A stretch of DNA of 64,000 nt from Microvirga sp. Mcv34 (GCF_024519725.1 NZ_JALJRK010000001.1:175811-239810); one strand, 5' to 3'. Counted from the stretch's first letter, positions 37,579 to 46,780 are shown. Program-made: numbers and translations. The notes: generated by a model not told the origin, from the sequence alone.

Positions 37579-38652
37579 ATGCGGTTGCGTGTGTGTTCTG
37601 GGCATTGGGGTGCGGTGTCGCGGATCGCTCTGGTAGGGCTGATCGGCAGTGCGGCGGCAGCCTGCAGTACCGATAGTGCGCGGTTCGCCGAGAACCCGTT
37701 CTCGAATCCCTTTGCGGCTAGCGAGCGCATGGACAACACGGCCTCCATGGCGCCTCAGCCCGCTCCGTCCTATTCGGCTGCGCCGATGCCGACATCGACA
37801 GTTCAGGCGCAGGCTCTGCCTCCTGTGCAGTCCCAGCCCCTGTCGCAGCCTACCCGCATCGCCTCCGCTCCCGCCCCGGTTCAGTCGCGAGCCATGCCGG
37901 TCGCCCAGGCCGCGCCGGCCCAGCCTGCGAGCCGCCCCCAGTTCCGTCTCGTCGACACGTCGAAGGTGCCGGCCGCGACCACGCCGGTCGCCGCCGCCGA
38001 GCCGGCCAAACGCGTTCGTCCCGGCATGACCACGACGGCCCAGGCGCCCGCTCCGGCGCACACCCGGTCCGCCCCGATGCAGGTCGCGGCCGCCACCGAC
38101 GAGCCGCTGGTCTCCGCTCCGAAGCCCCTGGTTTCCGCTCCGAAGCCGGTGGTGGAGCAGCCCAAGGTCGCGGCTCTCACCCAGCCCGAGCAGGTGAAGC
38201 CCGCCGTTCAGCCGGTCGCCCCGGCGCCTCAGCCCGAGGCCGCCAAGGCTCCCGTGCCGGAGCCGGAGCAGACCGCCAGCCTGTCGGGCGATTTCCGCTG
38301 GCCGGCCCGCGGCCGCGTCATCGCCGGCTTCGGCGCCAATGGCGGCAATGAAGGCATCAACATCGCGGTCCCCGAAGGTACGCCGGTCAAGGCCGCCGAA
38401 GCCGGCACCGTGACCTATGCTGGCAGCGAGGTGAAGGGCTACGGCAACCTCGTCTTAATCAAGCACGAGAACGGCTATGTCTCGGCCTATGCCCATAACG
38501 GCTCGCTCAACGTCAAGCGCGGCGAGCAGGTGAAGCGCGGCCAGGTGATCGCCACCTCCGGCCAGACCGGCAACGTGACCTCGCCGCAGCTCCACTTCGA
38601 GATCCGCAAGGGCGCGCAGCCCGTCGACCCGATGAAGCATCTCGGCGGCTGA
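37579..38652 (+). CDS. nlpD: NlpD/EnvC-like LytM-domain protein with degenerate active site
   Basis: 357 residues. The N-terminus looks exported, probably a lipoprotein (VGLIGSAAAAC, Cys29, with an atypical Ala at -3). A long Pro/Ala/Val-rich linker (about 45-225) contains a local repeat (LVSAPKPLVSAPKP). The C-terminal M23/LytM domain is about 245-357. The zinc ligands are changed: the first motif reads NEGINIA instead of HxGxD, and the HxH motif reads QLH. It is therefore probably not a peptidase but an amidase activator like NlpD/EnvC. I see no LysM domain. The surE-pcm neighbourhood is the classic nlpD context. Confidence 0.85.
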   Translation: MRLRVCSGHWGAVSRIALVGLIGSAAAACSTDSARFAENPFSNPFAASERMDNTASMAPQPAPSYSAAPMPTSTVQAQALPPVQSQPLSQPTRIASAPAPVQSRAMPVAQAAPAQPASRPQFRLVDTSKVPAATTPVAAAEPAKRVRPGMTTTAQAPAPAHTRSAPMQVAAATDEPLVSAPKPLVSAPKPVVEQPKVAALTQPEQVKPAVQPVAPAPQPEAAKAPVPEPEQTASLSGDFRWPARGRVIAGFGANGGNEGINIAVPEGTPVKAAEAGTVTYAGSEVKGYGNLVLIKHENGYVSAYAHNGSLNVKRGEQVKRGQVIATSGQTGNVTSPQLHFEIRKGAQPVDPMKHLGG

Positions 38653-38702
38653 TCAGACCAAGGATTTGGGCCGGTCGCGTCCGTCGGGGCCGGTCGAATG
38701 AG

Positions 38703-38729
38703 GGGACGGTGGAGCTCAGCCACCGTCCC
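38703..38729 (+). terminator. Terminator after nlpD-like gene
   Basis: GGGACGGTGG (38703-38712) pairs with CCACCGTCCC (38720-38729), followed by TTTGTCGTTTT. It closes the long plus-strand run that begins at dgt/argS and separates it from the convergent DUF815 gene. Confidence 0.85.
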
Positions 38730-38749
38730 TTTGTCGTTTTAGATCTGTT

Positions 38750-39625
38750 TCAGATCGTCTTGCCCAGCCGCCCGGCCAGGTCCTGGATGAACTGCCAGGC
38801 CGTGCGCCCGGAACGGGCTCCGCGGGTCGTCGCCCATTCCAGTGCCTCGGCGCGGATCGTGTCGCGGTCCGCCTGCAGGCCGAGATGGTCGACATAGGCG
38901 AAGACCATGTCGAGATATTCGTCCTGGCTGCATTTGTGGAAGCCGAGCCAGAGGCCGAAGCGGTCGGAGAGGGAAACCTTCTCTTCCACGGCCTCGCCCG
39001 GATTGATGGCGGTAGAGCGCTCGTTCTCCATCATGTCGCGCGGCAGCAGGTGGCGCCGGTTCGAGGTGGCGTAGAAGATCACGTTGTCGGGTCGTCCCTC
39101 GATCCCGCCTTCCAGCACCGCCTTGAGCGACTTGTAGGAGGTGTCATCCGCGTCGAAGGAGAGATCGTCGCAGAAGACGATGAAGCGGTGCGGGTCCGAA
39201 CGCAGCAGGCCCATGAGGTCCGGCAGGGTCTCGATATCCTCCCGGTGGATCTCGATCAGCTTGAGGGGAAGCGCGTCAGCCAGCTTGGCGTGGTTGCTTT
39301 CCGCATGGACCGCCTTGACCAGGGAAGACTTGCCCATGCCCCGGGCGCCCCAGAGGAGGGCGTTGTTGGCCGGCAGGCCCCGGGCGAAGCGTTGCGTGTT
39401 CTCCGCCAGCTGATCGCGGACCCGATCGATGCCGCGCAGGAGGCTCATCTCGACCCTGTTGACCTTGGGGACAGGCGAAAGCCTGCGCCCGGCCGCCTGC
39501 CAGACGAAGGCATCGGCCTCGGTGAAATCGGCATGAGCCATGCCTGTAGGGGCGAGGCGCTCCAGGGCGTCGGCGATCCGCGTCAAAAGCGCCAGGGATT
39601 CGGTGGAGATCAGATCGGCGGGCAT
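38750..39625 (-). CDS. DUF815-family AAA ATPase
   Basis: 291 residues. Walker A is WGARGMGKSSLV and Walker B is RFIVFCDDLSFD. Conserved family parts include LLRGIDRVRDQLAENTQRFA, FYATSNRRHLLPRDMMENE and SLSDRFGLWLGFHKCSQDEY. These are cytoplasmic AAA+ proteins of unknown role, widespread in proteobacteria. It is encoded opposite the flanking operons. A few extra N-terminal residues upstream are possible, but ATG 39625 fits the family length. Confidence 0.9.
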   Translation of the reverse strand: MPADLISTESLALLTRIADALERLAPTGMAHADFTEADAFVWQAAGRRLSPVPKVNRVEMSLLRGIDRVRDQLAENTQRFARGLPANNALLWGARGMGKSSLVKAVHAESNHAKLADALPLKLIEIHREDIETLPDLMGLLRSDPHRFIVFCDDLSFDADDTSYKSLKAVLEGGIEGRPDNVIFYATSNRRHLLPRDMMENERSTAINPGEAVEEKVSLSDRFGLWLGFHKCSQDEYLDMVFAYVDHLGLQADRDTIRAEALEWATTRGARSGRTAWQFIQDLAGRLGKTI

Positions 39626-39838
39626 GAAATTCCGGCTTCAAGAAACGGTGAGGATGCCGTGCTTAGCGCGAAAATGGCCGCCCGGTCCATGGAGGAGAGG
39701 GCTCCGGCCGCGCAAGGAGCCTTGGGAAACGCCTTGAACTTCATTGATTTCGGCGAGTCGATGGGTATAGTCCGCCACGCTTTGTAATCCCGTCTGGCGC
39801 GGGTGGGCCCGAAACGGGCCTGCCACGCGCCTTTATCC

Positions 39839-40183
39839 ATGGAGAGCCGCTTGTTCATTTCACCTGCCTTCGCACAAGGGGCCCCCGCCGGGGGCGGAAC
39901 GGAGATGATCCTTCAATTCGTTCCGTTCATCCTCATATTCGTCATCATGTGGTTCCTGATCATTCGGCCCCAGCAGCGCCGGGTGAAGGTCCATCAGGAG
40001 ATGATCAAGAATGTGCGTCGCGGCGACACGGTGGTCACCTCGGGCGGAATCATCGGCAAGGTGACGAAGGTTCTCGAAGATTCGAACGACATCGAAGTCG
40101 AGATCGCCGACGGCGTGAAGGTGAAGGTGGCTCGCGCCATGATCTCCGAGGTCCGCTCCAAGAGCGAGCCGGTCAAGGCCTGA
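39839..40183 (+). CDS. yajC: Preprotein translocase accessory subunit YajC
   Basis: 114 residues: one hydrophobic segment (ILQFVPFILIFVIMWFLIIR) followed by the YajC signature RPQQRRVKVHQEMIKNVRRGD and a small beta domain (VVTSGGIIGKVTKVLED). The N-terminus carries PAFAQGA, resembling a cleavage site. It partners with SecD and SecF, which follow. An upstream in-frame GTG or ATG at 39803 is less likely. Confidence 0.93.
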   Translation: MESRLFISPAFAQGAPAGGGTEMILQFVPFILIFVIMWFLIIRPQQRRVKVHQEMIKNVRRGDTVVTSGGIIGKVTKVLEDSNDIEVEIADGVKVKVARAMISEVRSKSEPVKA

Positions 40184-40194
40184 TGTGAAAAGAA

Positions 40195-40226
40195 GCCGGC
40201 CCTCGATGTCTCCGACAAGGGCCGGT
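40195..40226 (+). promoter_or_regulatory. Hairpin between yajC and secD
   Basis: GCCGGCCCT (from 40195) pairs with AGGGCCGG (40218-40225), with a 14-base loop. No T run follows, so transcription probably continues into secD. It may tune the ratio of YajC to SecD (inference). Confidence 0.45.
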
Positions 40227-40275
40227 TCGCCGCAGAACCGATGCGGCCATGCGTGTGAGAAAGGTTGAGCTGACG

Positions 40276-41883
40276 ATGCTGCGCTTCTCGAGGTCGAAGA
40301 TCATCGCCACCGTGGCGATCATTGTGATCGGCCTGCTTCTTGCGGTTCCGAGCACGATGAATCGCGAGCAGCGTCAGGCCTACCTGAATGCCATTCCGAG
40401 CTGGATTCCGTCCTGGCTCGTTCCGTCCCGCGCCATCGTGCTGGGCCTCGACCTGCAGGGCGGTTCCCATGTCCTTTTGGAGGTCGACCAGCAGGATCTC
40501 TTGCGCGGCCAGATCACACTCCTGCGCGACGACGTCCGCCGCATCCTGCGCGACACCCGCGTGTCGTCGCAGAACGGCATTCAGACCGTTCAGCGGGGCG
40601 TGCAGATCCGCGTGCCCGATGCGGCCGACCGCGAGCGGCTCATGCCGCGCCTGCGCGAGCTGTCGCAGCCCATCGGCAATGCCATGCTCGGCCAGTCCGG
40701 CGGCAACTCGGTCCAGATCAACACCACGCCGGACGGGGTGATCACGCTCACCTATACGGATGCGGGCATCAACGAGCGCGTGCGCCGCGCCGTCGACCAA
40801 TCCATCGAAGTCGTCCGTCGCCGTATCGACGCCACGGGTACCACGGAGCCGAGCATCCAGCGCCAGGGCGCCGACCGCGTCCTGGTCCAGGTTCCCGGCC
40901 TGCAGGATCCGCAGCAGCTGAAGGCTCTGCTGGGCGAAACCGGCAATCTCGAATTCCGCCTGCTGGCTCAGGCGGGCGCGACCGACGTCGACATGCTTCC
41001 CATGCAAGATGCCGGCGGCCAGCGCGTTCCGGTCGAGCGCCGGGTGATCGCCGAAGGCGGCGACCTGACGGATGCGCAGCCGGCCTTCGACAGCCAGACC
41101 CGCCAGCCCATCGTCAATTTCCGCTTCAACATCCGTGGCGCCCAGCGCTTCGGCCAGGCGACGACGGAAAATCTCGGCCGGCAGCTCGCTATCGTCCTGG
41201 ATAACCGGGTGATCTCGGCGCCGACGATCCAGTCGCCGATCACCGGCGGCTCCGGTCAGATCTCGGGCAGCTTCACGGTCGAGCAGGTGAACAACCTGGC
41301 GGTCCTGCTGCGCTCCGGCGCCCTGCCTGCCAAGCTCACCATCGTCGAAGAGCGCACCGTGGGTCCGGGCCTCGGGCGCGATTCCATCGAGGCGGGCAAG
41401 TTGGCGACCTATGTGGCGGCCGTCTTCGTCGTCCTCTTCATGTTCGCAACCTATGGCGTTTTCGGTCTCATCGCGAATATCGCGCTCCTCGTCCATGTGG
41501 GCCTCATCTTCGGCCTCATGTCGGTGCTCGAAGCCACGCTGACGCTCCCGGGTATCGCGGGCATCGTTCTCACCATCGGCACAGCCGTGGACTCGAACGT
41601 GCTCATCTACGAGCGTATTCGCGAAGAGGTACGCTCCGGTCGCTCCATCGTGTCGGGTATCCAGGCGGGCTTCGACCGCGCCTTCGCCACCATCGTCGAC
41701 TCGAACAGCACCATGGCGATCGCGGCCTTGATCCTGTTCTTCCTCGGCTCCGGCCCCGTGCGCGGCTTCGCCGTCGTGTTCATCCTCGGCATCCTGACGA
41801 CCGTGATCACCGCCGTCACCCTGACGCGCATGCTGATCGCGCTCTGGTATCAGTGGATGCGTCCCAAAGTTCTTCCGTTCTAA
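40276..41883 (+). CDS. secD: Protein translocase subunit SecD
   Basis: 535 residues. The first helix is near the N-terminus (IIATVAIIVIGLLLAVPS), then the LGLDLQGGSHVLLEVD motif, the large periplasmic P1 domain, and five further helices at the C-terminus with GTAVDSNVLIYERIREE. SecDF uses the proton gradient to pull exported proteins across the membrane. ATG 40276 gives the family start MLRFSRSK. ATG 40249 is an in-frame alternative. Confidence 0.95.
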   Translation: MLRFSRSKIIATVAIIVIGLLLAVPSTMNREQRQAYLNAIPSWIPSWLVPSRAIVLGLDLQGGSHVLLEVDQQDLLRGQITLLRDDVRRILRDTRVSSQNGIQTVQRGVQIRVPDAADRERLMPRLRELSQPIGNAMLGQSGGNSVQINTTPDGVITLTYTDAGINERVRRAVDQSIEVVRRRIDATGTTEPSIQRQGADRVLVQVPGLQDPQQLKALLGETGNLEFRLLAQAGATDVDMLPMQDAGGQRVPVERRVIAEGGDLTDAQPAFDSQTRQPIVNFRFNIRGAQRFGQATTENLGRQLAIVLDNRVISAPTIQSPITGGSGQISGSFTVEQVNNLAVLLRSGALPAKLTIVEERTVGPGLGRDSIEAGKLATYVAAVFVVLFMFATYGVFGLIANIALLVHVGLIFGLMSVLEATLTLPGIAGIVLTIGTAVDSNVLIYERIREEVRSGRSIVSGIQAGFDRAFATIVDSNSTMAIAALILFFLGSGPVRGFAVVFILGILTTVITAVTLTRMLIALWYQWMRPKVLPF

Positions 41884-41895
41884 GGAGTGCGTATC

Positions 41896-42834
41896 GTGCG
41901 CCTCATTCGCCTCTGGCCCGAAAACTCCCACTTCGACTTCATGCGCCTGCGGCGCTTCTCGTTCCCGCTTTCGGCCGTGATCTCGATCGCCACGGCGATC
42001 GTGCTCGTGACGATCGGCCTCAACTTCGGCATCGACTTCAAGGGCGGCACGCTCATGGAGATCCAGGCCAAGTCCGGGCAGGCCGATGTCGCACAGATCC
42101 GCCGGACCGCCGAGGGCTTCGGCTTCGGCGACGTGGAGGTGCAGGAATTCGGCACGGGCGGCGAGGTGTCCCTCCGCTTCCCGATCCAGGCCGGCGGCGA
42201 GTCCGCGCAGGCGGCCGTGGTGCAGAAGGCCCGCGACACCTTCAGCAACGAGTACGATTTCCGCCGGGTCGAGACCGTCGGCCCACGCGTGTCGGGAGAA
42301 CTCGTGCAATCCGGCACCATCGGCGTCGTGCTCTCGGTCATCGCGGTGCTGTTCTACCTATGGTTCCGCTTCGAGCGCGAGCTGGCGGTCGCGTCCATCA
42401 TCGGCACGCTGCACGACATCGTGCTCACCATCGGCTTCTTCGTGATCACCCGTCACGAGTTCAACATGACGTCCATCGCGGCGATCCTGACCATCGTGGG
42501 CTATTCGCTCAACGAAACCGTGGTGGTGTTCGATCGAACCCGTGAGCTGATGCGCCGCTACAAGACGATGCCGGCCGAAGAGCTGTTGAACCTGTCGATC
42601 AACCACACCATGTCCCGTACGATCATGACGGCGGTGACCACGGCGCTGTCGCTGCTGGCGCTCGTCCTCTTCGGCGGGCAGGCGATCCAGGGCTTCGCGC
42701 AGGTCATGCTCTACGGCGTCGTCATCTGTACGTACTCGGCCATCTGCATTTCGTCCCCCATGCTGATCTATATCGGCCTGCGCGGGTCGGAGTCCGTCAA
42801 AGTGCCGGAGGGCAGGGCCGCCGCAGCGGAGTAG
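41896..42834 (+). CDS. secF: Protein translocase subunit SecF
   Basis: About 312 residues with six helices. Motifs are LNFGIDFKGGTLMEI near the first helix and IVGYSLNETVVVFDRTRELM at the fourth. GTG 41896 is chosen because AAGGAG lies about nine bases upstream. GTG 41887 would lie inside that site. It forms the SecDF complex with the preceding gene. Confidence 0.93.
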   Translation: MRLIRLWPENSHFDFMRLRRFSFPLSAVISIATAIVLVTIGLNFGIDFKGGTLMEIQAKSGQADVAQIRRTAEGFGFGDVEVQEFGTGGEVSLRFPIQAGGESAQAAVVQKARDTFSNEYDFRRVETVGPRVSGELVQSGTIGVVLSVIAVLFYLWFRFERELAVASIIGTLHDIVLTIGFFVITRHEFNMTSIAAILTIVGYSLNETVVVFDRTRELMRRYKTMPAEELLNLSINHTMSRTIMTAVTTALSLLALVLFGGQAIQGFAQVMLYGVVICTYSAICISSPMLIYIGLRGSESVKVPEGRAAAAE

Positions 42835-42838
42835 GACC

Positions 42839-43225
42839 ATGAGCAATGGTCGCCTCTACGATGGCTTCCTGCCGGGACGCCATCCCTTCGACGCCTATGG
42901 CAATGGCGGCTTTCGCTTCGGGGACATGTCCCATCGCGGCTCGCTGCTCGCTCTGCCGTCCGGGATCAGGGCGTGGCCGGTGAACGCCGTGTCGGAACTG
43001 ACGGACGAGGCGCTCGACCCGATCTTCGCGGAGGCCGGTTCCATCGACCTCCTGCTTCTCGGCACGGGAGCCGATATCGCGGCTATCCCGGGTGCATTCC
43101 GTACCCGGTTCCGTGAGGCGGGGATCGGTCTCGACGTGATGCAGACGGGCGCCGCCGCGCGCACGTACAACATCCTGCTCGCCGAGAACCGCAAGGTCGG
43201 CGCGGCGCTGATCGCCGTCCCCTGA
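42839..43225 (+). CDS. Mth938-like (DUF498) protein, NDUFAF3 family
   Basis: A 128-residue compact protein. LYDGFLPGRHPFDAYGNGGF, IRAWPVNAVSELTDEALDP, IDLLLLGTGAD and MQTGAAARTYNILLAENRKV fit the Mth938/DUF498 family, whose mitochondrial member NDUFAF3 helps assemble respiratory complex I. It starts four bases after the secF stop with GGAG upstream and is followed by a phytoene/squalene synthase-like gene, the family of NDUFAF6. A bacterial role in complex I assembly is inference. Confidence 0.87.
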   Translation: MSNGRLYDGFLPGRHPFDAYGNGGFRFGDMSHRGSLLALPSGIRAWPVNAVSELTDEALDPIFAEAGSIDLLLLGTGADIAAIPGAFRTRFREAGIGLDVMQTGAAARTYNILLAENRKVGAALIAVP

Positions 43226-43226
43226 C

Positions 43227-44087
43227 ATGGCAGAAGCAATCTCGAACTTCGCCCATTGCGAAGCCCTCGTGCGCGAGGCGGATCCGGACCGCTACTGGGC
43301 GAGCCTCTTCGCGCCCGCCGACAAGCGCCCGCATCTTCATGCGCTCTATGCCTTCAATTTCGAGATCGCCCGCGTGCGCGAGGCGGTGCGGGAAGCGCTC
43401 GTCGGCGAGATACGCCTGCAATGGTGGCGCGATGCGCTGCAAGGCGAGGCGAGGGGCGATGTGCGGGCGAACCCGGTCGCCGCCGCGCTCGACGACACCA
43501 TCGTGCAGTTCCGCCTGCCGCGGCAATCCTTCGTCGACCTGATCGATGCTCGGATCTTCGATCTCTACGACGATCCGATGCCGAGCCTGAACGACCTGGA
43601 AGGCTATTGCGGCGAGACTTCGTCCAGCCTGATCCAACTCGCGAGCCTCGTCCTGGCCAATGGCACCAATCCCGGCACGGCGGACGTCGCCGGCCATGCG
43701 GGTGCCGCCTATGCGATTACCGGCCTTTTGCGCGCCTTCCCGCATCATGCGCGGCAGGGGCAGGTCTTCATTCCCGCCGACATCCTGACCCGCCACGGGG
43801 TGGTGCGCGAGGACATCGTGACCGGGCGCGGCGGGCCGGGCCTCGATGGGGCTCTCGCCGACCTGCGCGCCGTCGCGCGCCGGCATTGCGAACAGGCGCG
43901 CCAATTGCGGACGACCATTCCCGATGCCGCGAAGCCCGCCTTCCAGCCGCTTGCCCTGGTCGAACCCTACCTCAAGGCCATGGAACGGCGGGATTACGAC
44001 CCCTTCCATACCCCTGTGGAACTGCCGCAATGGCGGCGGGTCTGGGCGCTCTGGCGCGGGCCGTTCCAGGGTTCAGCGCAAGTCTAG
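43227..44087 (+). CDS. Phytoene/squalene synthase family protein (NDUFAF6-like)
   Basis: 286 residues. It shows the all-alpha isoprenoid synthase pattern: HLHALYAFNFEIARVREAV (NDUFAF6-type start), GEIRLQWWRDAL, FDLYDDPMPSLNDLEGYCGE and GLLRAFPHHARQGQVFIP. The first DxxxD aspartate-rich motif of true synthases is weak here, as in the NDUFAF6 subgroup, and no carotenoid or hopanoid genes are near. It is immediately downstream of the Mth938-like gene. It is more likely an assembly factor-like protein than a carotenoid enzyme, with moderate certainty. Confidence 0.8.
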   Translation: MAEAISNFAHCEALVREADPDRYWASLFAPADKRPHLHALYAFNFEIARVREAVREALVGEIRLQWWRDALQGEARGDVRANPVAAALDDTIVQFRLPRQSFVDLIDARIFDLYDDPMPSLNDLEGYCGETSSSLIQLASLVLANGTNPGTADVAGHAGAAYAITGLLRAFPHHARQGQVFIPADILTRHGVVREDIVTGRGGPGLDGALADLRAVARRHCEQARQLRTTIPDAAKPAFQPLALVEPYLKAMERRDYDPFHTPVELPQWRRVWALWRGPFQGSAQV

Positions 44088-44092
44088 AGAGA

Positions 44093-44317
44093 TCAGCCGT
44101 TGTCGCCGCTGTCGACGATGACGTGCTTCTTACCCAATGAGCAGTATTCGATGTAGGTTTTGCCGTTACGGCGATACTCGATCTTATGACGGCCTTCCAC
44201 GGGCTTGCCGTCGACAACGCACTTCAGTTCAGGCTTCGGTTGCGCCTGTTCCTGGCCGTAGGCAGCAGAAAATAAGCTGAGAGAGGCCATCACTCCGAGA
44301 ATCATCGTATGCTTCAC
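44093..44317 (-). CDS. Small exported protein, about 74 aa, unknown function
   Basis: A signal peptide (HTMILGVMASLSLFSAAYGQ) is followed by a short basic/acidic mature part with two Cys (LKCVVDGKPV, EYCSLGKK) that may form a disulfide. GTG 44317 is chosen because AAGGGAG lies at correct spacing. GTG 44326 sits inside that site and ATG 44305 is another option. It lies downstream of trmFO on the same strand and converges with the NDUFAF6-like gene. Confidence 0.62.
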   Translation of the reverse strand: MKHTMILGVMASLSLFSAAYGQEQAQPKPELKCVVDGKPVEGRHKIEYRRNGKTYIEYCSLGKKHVIVDSGDNG

Positions 44318-44468
44318 GATCGGCACTCCCTTGCGCGAGTGCTAAACTATATAGCGTGTCGAATTATCTGACCAGGGAGGCAGGGCTCTTATTGGACGCC
44401 CGACCTCACGGCGGACCTGAGCCATCTCGCCGAGGATGGCTCGGTCTGGCCGCGACGCGGTTCGCCCG

Positions 44469-45887
44469 TTACTCCGCCGCTGCGGGCAGCGCGCCGCCCG
44501 ATAGCCATGTTGCCAGATCCGCCCGTGCCCGATCCGTCAGCGCCTTCTTACGGGCGACAGCCTTGGCGGGGCCGCGCAGGCGCTTGCCGCCCTCCGCCTT
44601 CGGAGCCTGGGCGAGCGGCGGGAACAGGCCGAAATTGACGTTCATGGGTTGGAAGGAGCGCGGCCCCTCGTCGATGGTCTCGATGTGGCCGCCGGTGATG
44701 TGGTTGATTAGGGCTCCGAGCGCCGTGGTGTGCGGCAAGGGCTGGATCGGCCGCCCGAGCCGCTCGGCGGCGGCGAAGCGCCCGGTCATCAGGCCCACGG
44801 CGGCGCTCTCCACATAGCCCTCGCAGCCCGTGATCTGGCCGGCGAAGCGCAGGCGCGGCATTGCCTTGAGCCGCAGGGTCGGGTCGAGCAGCTTGGGCGA
44901 GTTGAGATAGGTGTTGCGGTGAATGCCGCCGAGCCGCGCGAACTCGGCATTTTCCAGGCCCGGGATCATGCGGACTATGCCCGTCTGAGCGCCGTATTTC
45001 AGCTTGGTCTGGAAACCCACCATGTTGAACAGGGTGCCGAGGGCGTTGTCCTGGCGCAGTTGCACAATGGCATAGGGTTTCTTGTCCGGGTTGCGCGGAT
45101 CGGTCAGGCCCACGGGCTTCATCGGCCCATGGCGCAAGGTTTCCCGGCCGCGCTCGGCCATGACCTCGATGGGGAGGCAGCCGTCAAAATAGGGAGTGTC
45201 GGCCTCCCATTCCTTGAACTCGGTCTTGTCGCCGGCGATCAGCGTATCGACGAAGGCGTCGTATTGCTCCTTGGTCATCGGGCAGTTGATGTAGTCCTTG
45301 CCCGTGCCGCCTGGCCCGACCTTGTCGTAGCGGGACTGGAACCACGCGATCTCCATGTTGATGGATTCGCGGTAGACGATGGGCGCGATGGCGTCGAAGA
45401 ACGCCAGCGACGTCTCACCCGTGAGTCCGAGGATCGCCTCGGCCAAGGCCGGCGAGGTAAGCGGGCCGGTGGCGACGATCACGGAGGACCATTCCTCCGG
45501 CGGCAGACCGCCGATCTCGCCGCGCTCGATGGTGACGAGCGGATGGGCTTCGAGCGCCGCCGTCACGGCGTCCGAAAAGCCGTCGCGGTCGACGGCCAGG
45601 GCTCCGCCGGCTGGAACCTGGTTGGCGTCGCCCTTCGCCATGATGAGGGAGCCGAGGCTGCGCATCTCCTGGTGCAGCAGGCCGACCGCATTCGTCTCGG
45701 CATCATCCGACCGGAAGGAATTCGAGCAGACGAGCTCGGCGAGTCCCTCCGTCTTGTGGGCATCGGTGCCGCGCACCGGGCGCATCTCGTGAAGGACGAC
45801 CGGCACACCGGCCTGGGCGATCTGCCAGGTCGCTTCCGAACCGGCGAGGCCGCCGCCGATGACATGGATGGGTTCGATGGTGCTCAT
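44469..45887 (-). CDS. trmFO: Methylenetetrahydrofolate--tRNA (uracil-5-)-methyltransferase TrmFO
   Basis: 472 residues. The FAD-binding loop is [19 protein letters not shown]. The catalytic cysteines are probably in [10 protein letters not shown] and [32 protein letters not shown] and [10 protein letters not shown] are family features. It makes 5-methyluridine at position 54 of tRNA using methylene-THF. ATG 45887 has GGGAG at seven bases, while ATG 45893 lies against that site. The C-terminus is Ala-rich. Confidence 0.95.
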   Translation of the reverse strand: MSTIEPIHVIGGGLAGSEATWQIAQAGVPVVLHEMRPVRGTDAHKTEGLAELVCSNSFRSDDAETNAVGLLHQEMRSLGSLIMAKGDANQVPAGGALAVDRDGFSDAVTAALEAHPLVTIERGEIGGLPPEEWSSVIVATGPLTSPALAEAILGLTGETSLAFFDAIAPIVYRESINMEIAWFQSRYDKVGPGGTGKDYINCPMTKEQYDAFVDTLIAGDKTEFKEWEADTPYFDGCLPIEVMAERGRETLRHGPMKPVGLTDPRNPDKKPYAIVQLRQDNALGTLFNMVGFQTKLKYGAQTGIVRMIPGLENAEFARLGGIHRNTYLNSPKLLDPTLRLKAMPRLRFAGQITGCEGYVESAAVGLMTGRFAAAERLGRPIQPLPHTTALGALINHITGGHIETIDEGPRSFQPMNVNFGLFPPLAQAPKAEGGKRLRGPAKAVARKKALTDRARADLATWLSGGALPAAAE

Positions 45888-45970
45888 GGTCATTCTCCCG
45901 AGCGGCTTTGTTGACTCCCCGGGGAGCCCTGGTCAAGTTGAGCCGTTTCCTTGGAAAGGTTTAGAACGCC

Positions 45971-46729
45971 ATGCAGTCCAGGCGTCCCGTCGTCCTTATT
46001 ACAGGTGGAAGCCGCGGCATAGGGGCCGCGGTGGCGCAGCTTGCGGCGGCGCGTGGCTACGATGTCGCCATCACGTACCGGTCCGAGGGGGAGGCCGCCG
46101 AGCAGGTGCTCGCCGCCTGCCGGGCCTTAGGGGCGGCTGCGGTCGCATGCCAGGGCGACGTGGCCCTGGAGGCCGACGTGGTGCGCCTGTTCGATGAGGC
46201 GCAGGCCGCCTTGGGGGCCATCTCGCACGTGGTCAACAATGCGGGGATCACGGGCAGGTCCAGCAGGCTGGACCAGGCCTCGTCCGAGACGATCCGGACC
46301 TGCATGGATGTGAATGTGCTGGGTGCCATCTGGGTCGCACGCGAGGCGGCAAAGCGGCTCGCCACGAGCCGCGGCGGATCAGGCGGCACCCTCGTGAACA
46401 TCTCGTCGGTCGCTGCTTCCCTGGGAAGCCCGAACGAGTACGTCTGGTATGCGGCGTCCAAGGGAGCCGTCGATTCGTTGACCGTGGGGCTTGCGAAGGA
46501 GCTGGCGGGTGAGGGCGTCCGGGTGAATGCGGTGTCGCCGGGCATGACGAAGACCGATATTCACGAGCGCAGTACCCAGGATGTCGGGCGCCTGGAGCGC
46601 ATTCGCCCCTTCATTCCCCTCAATCGGATCGGCGAGCCCGAGGAGATCGCCGAGGTCGTGCTGTTCCTGATGTCGGACGCCGCATCCTACATCACCGGCG
46701 CCAATATCCCGGTTTCAGGCGGCCGCTGA
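45971..46729 (+). CDS. Short-chain dehydrogenase/reductase (SDR) family oxidoreductase
   Basis: A 252-residue classical SDR. The cofactor-binding TGGSRGIG is at residues 11-18, followed by VVNNAG and the catalytic Ser and Tyr-x3-Lys in NISSVAAS ... WYAASKG. The C-terminus ends ITGANIPVSGG, as in NAD(P)-dependent sugar or 3-oxoacyl reductases. No neighbour suggests a pathway. The start has AAAGG ten bases upstream. Confidence 0.88.
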   Translation: MQSRRPVVLITGGSRGIGAAVAQLAAARGYDVAITYRSEGEAAEQVLAACRALGAAAVACQGDVALEADVVRLFDEAQAALGAISHVVNNAGITGRSSRLDQASSETIRTCMDVNVLGAIWVAREAAKRLATSRGGSGGTLVNISSVAASLGSPNEYVWYAASKGAVDSLTVGLAKELAGEGVRVNAVSPGMTKTDIHERSTQDVGRLERIRPFIPLNRIGEPEEIAEVVLFLMSDAASYITGANIPVSGGR

Positions 46730-46760
46730 AAGTCCGAAATCGAGGCTCCAGACAAGCGAA

Positions 46761-46780
46761 AGCCCGCCATGAGGCGGGCT
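46761..46780 (-). terminator. Terminator after DUF1127 gene
   Basis: AGCCCGCC ATGA GGCGGGCT is a perfect 8-bp stem with a 4-base loop. On the minus strand it is followed by TTTCGCTTG, so it suits the minus-strand DUF1127 gene. It also lies just after the SDR gene and may serve both. Confidence 0.75.

Noticed and set aside
39994..42309. A 771-codon minus-strand frame opposite secD/secF
   Set aside because: It overlaps two clear membrane protein genes and has antisense-type composition (His/Asp/Glu/Arg-rich).
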